The notes beneath the pieces are model-generated. The model saw nothing but the letters and a program-made list of their open reading frames with translations, did not search any database and was not told the origin of the DNA. The position numbers and the translations under genes were made by a program. Positions 56,135-64,000 of a stretch of DNA of 64,000 nucleotides are shown piece by piece. This DNA comes from Prunella strophiata. Taxonomy: Eukaryota > Chordata > Aves > Passeriformes > Prunellidae. The first letter of the stretch is position 1. The number at the start of each line of letters is the position of its first letter. The DNA lies in the NCBI GenBank assembly GCA_036583965.1, contig JAZBQD010000025.1:13351145-13415144 (forward strand). The letters are read 5' to 3'.

Positions 56135-64000
<7,866 letters not shown>

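Overview
The window is vertebrate nuclear DNA, most probably from a bird. It carries intron-split genes with GT-AG (and one GC-AG) splice sites, CpG-rich promoters, GC-rich minisatellites and few interspersed repeats. The gene order SCNN1G(-) / USP31(+) / HS3ST2(-) is the one I remember for this neighbourhood in human 16p12 (a segment carried on a microchromosome in birds). It has one head-to-head pair (SCNN1G and USP31, sharing a CpG-island promoter near 4.1-4.75 kb) and one tail-to-tail pair (USP31 and HS3ST2). I assigned the genes by recognising protein sequence; no search was run.

Layout. 1-4.1 kb: five coding exons of SCNN1G (gamma subunit of the epithelial sodium channel, ENaC), minus strand; the 3' half of the gene lies off the left edge. 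4.1-4.75 kb: divergent promoter. 4.75-29.45 kb: USP31, a ubiquitin-specific protease, with 15 coding exons recognised, followed by a long 3' UTR to about 35.36 kb. 35.4-55.5 kb: intergenic DNA without credible genes, but with a cluster of GC-rich tandem arrays (40.4-41.5, 47.05-47.34, 49.47-52.3, 52.92-53.0, 53.73-54.27 kb) and one decayed CR1-type LINE fragment. 55.5-56.75 kb: last exon and 3' UTR of HS3ST2 (heparan sulfate 3-O-sulfotransferase 2), minus strand; 56.75-64 kb is its intron, with exon 1 beyond the right edge. The three genes do not form a functional pathway; they are syntenic neighbours.

The most unusual feature is a 3.7-kb minisatellite (about 130 units of 27 or 28 bp) at 23.76-27.47 kb. 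It begins inside USP31 coding exon 14, directly after the last codon of the catalytic domain. The normal splice donor is not visible, and about 60 residues that vertebrate USP31 has between the catalytic domain and its tail are missing. The array has no stop codon in any of six frames. The window also holds three separate one-base insertions that break conserved reading frames (two in SCNN1G, one in USP31), and neither gene has an ATG at the conserved start position. Together these suggest residual consensus or assembly errors at least as much as biology, so the array junction should be checked in raw reads before it is treated as a real gene change.

I found no prokaryotic-type system, CRISPR array, tRNA or rRNA gene. 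The very long open frames in the window are artefacts of stop-free minisatellites.
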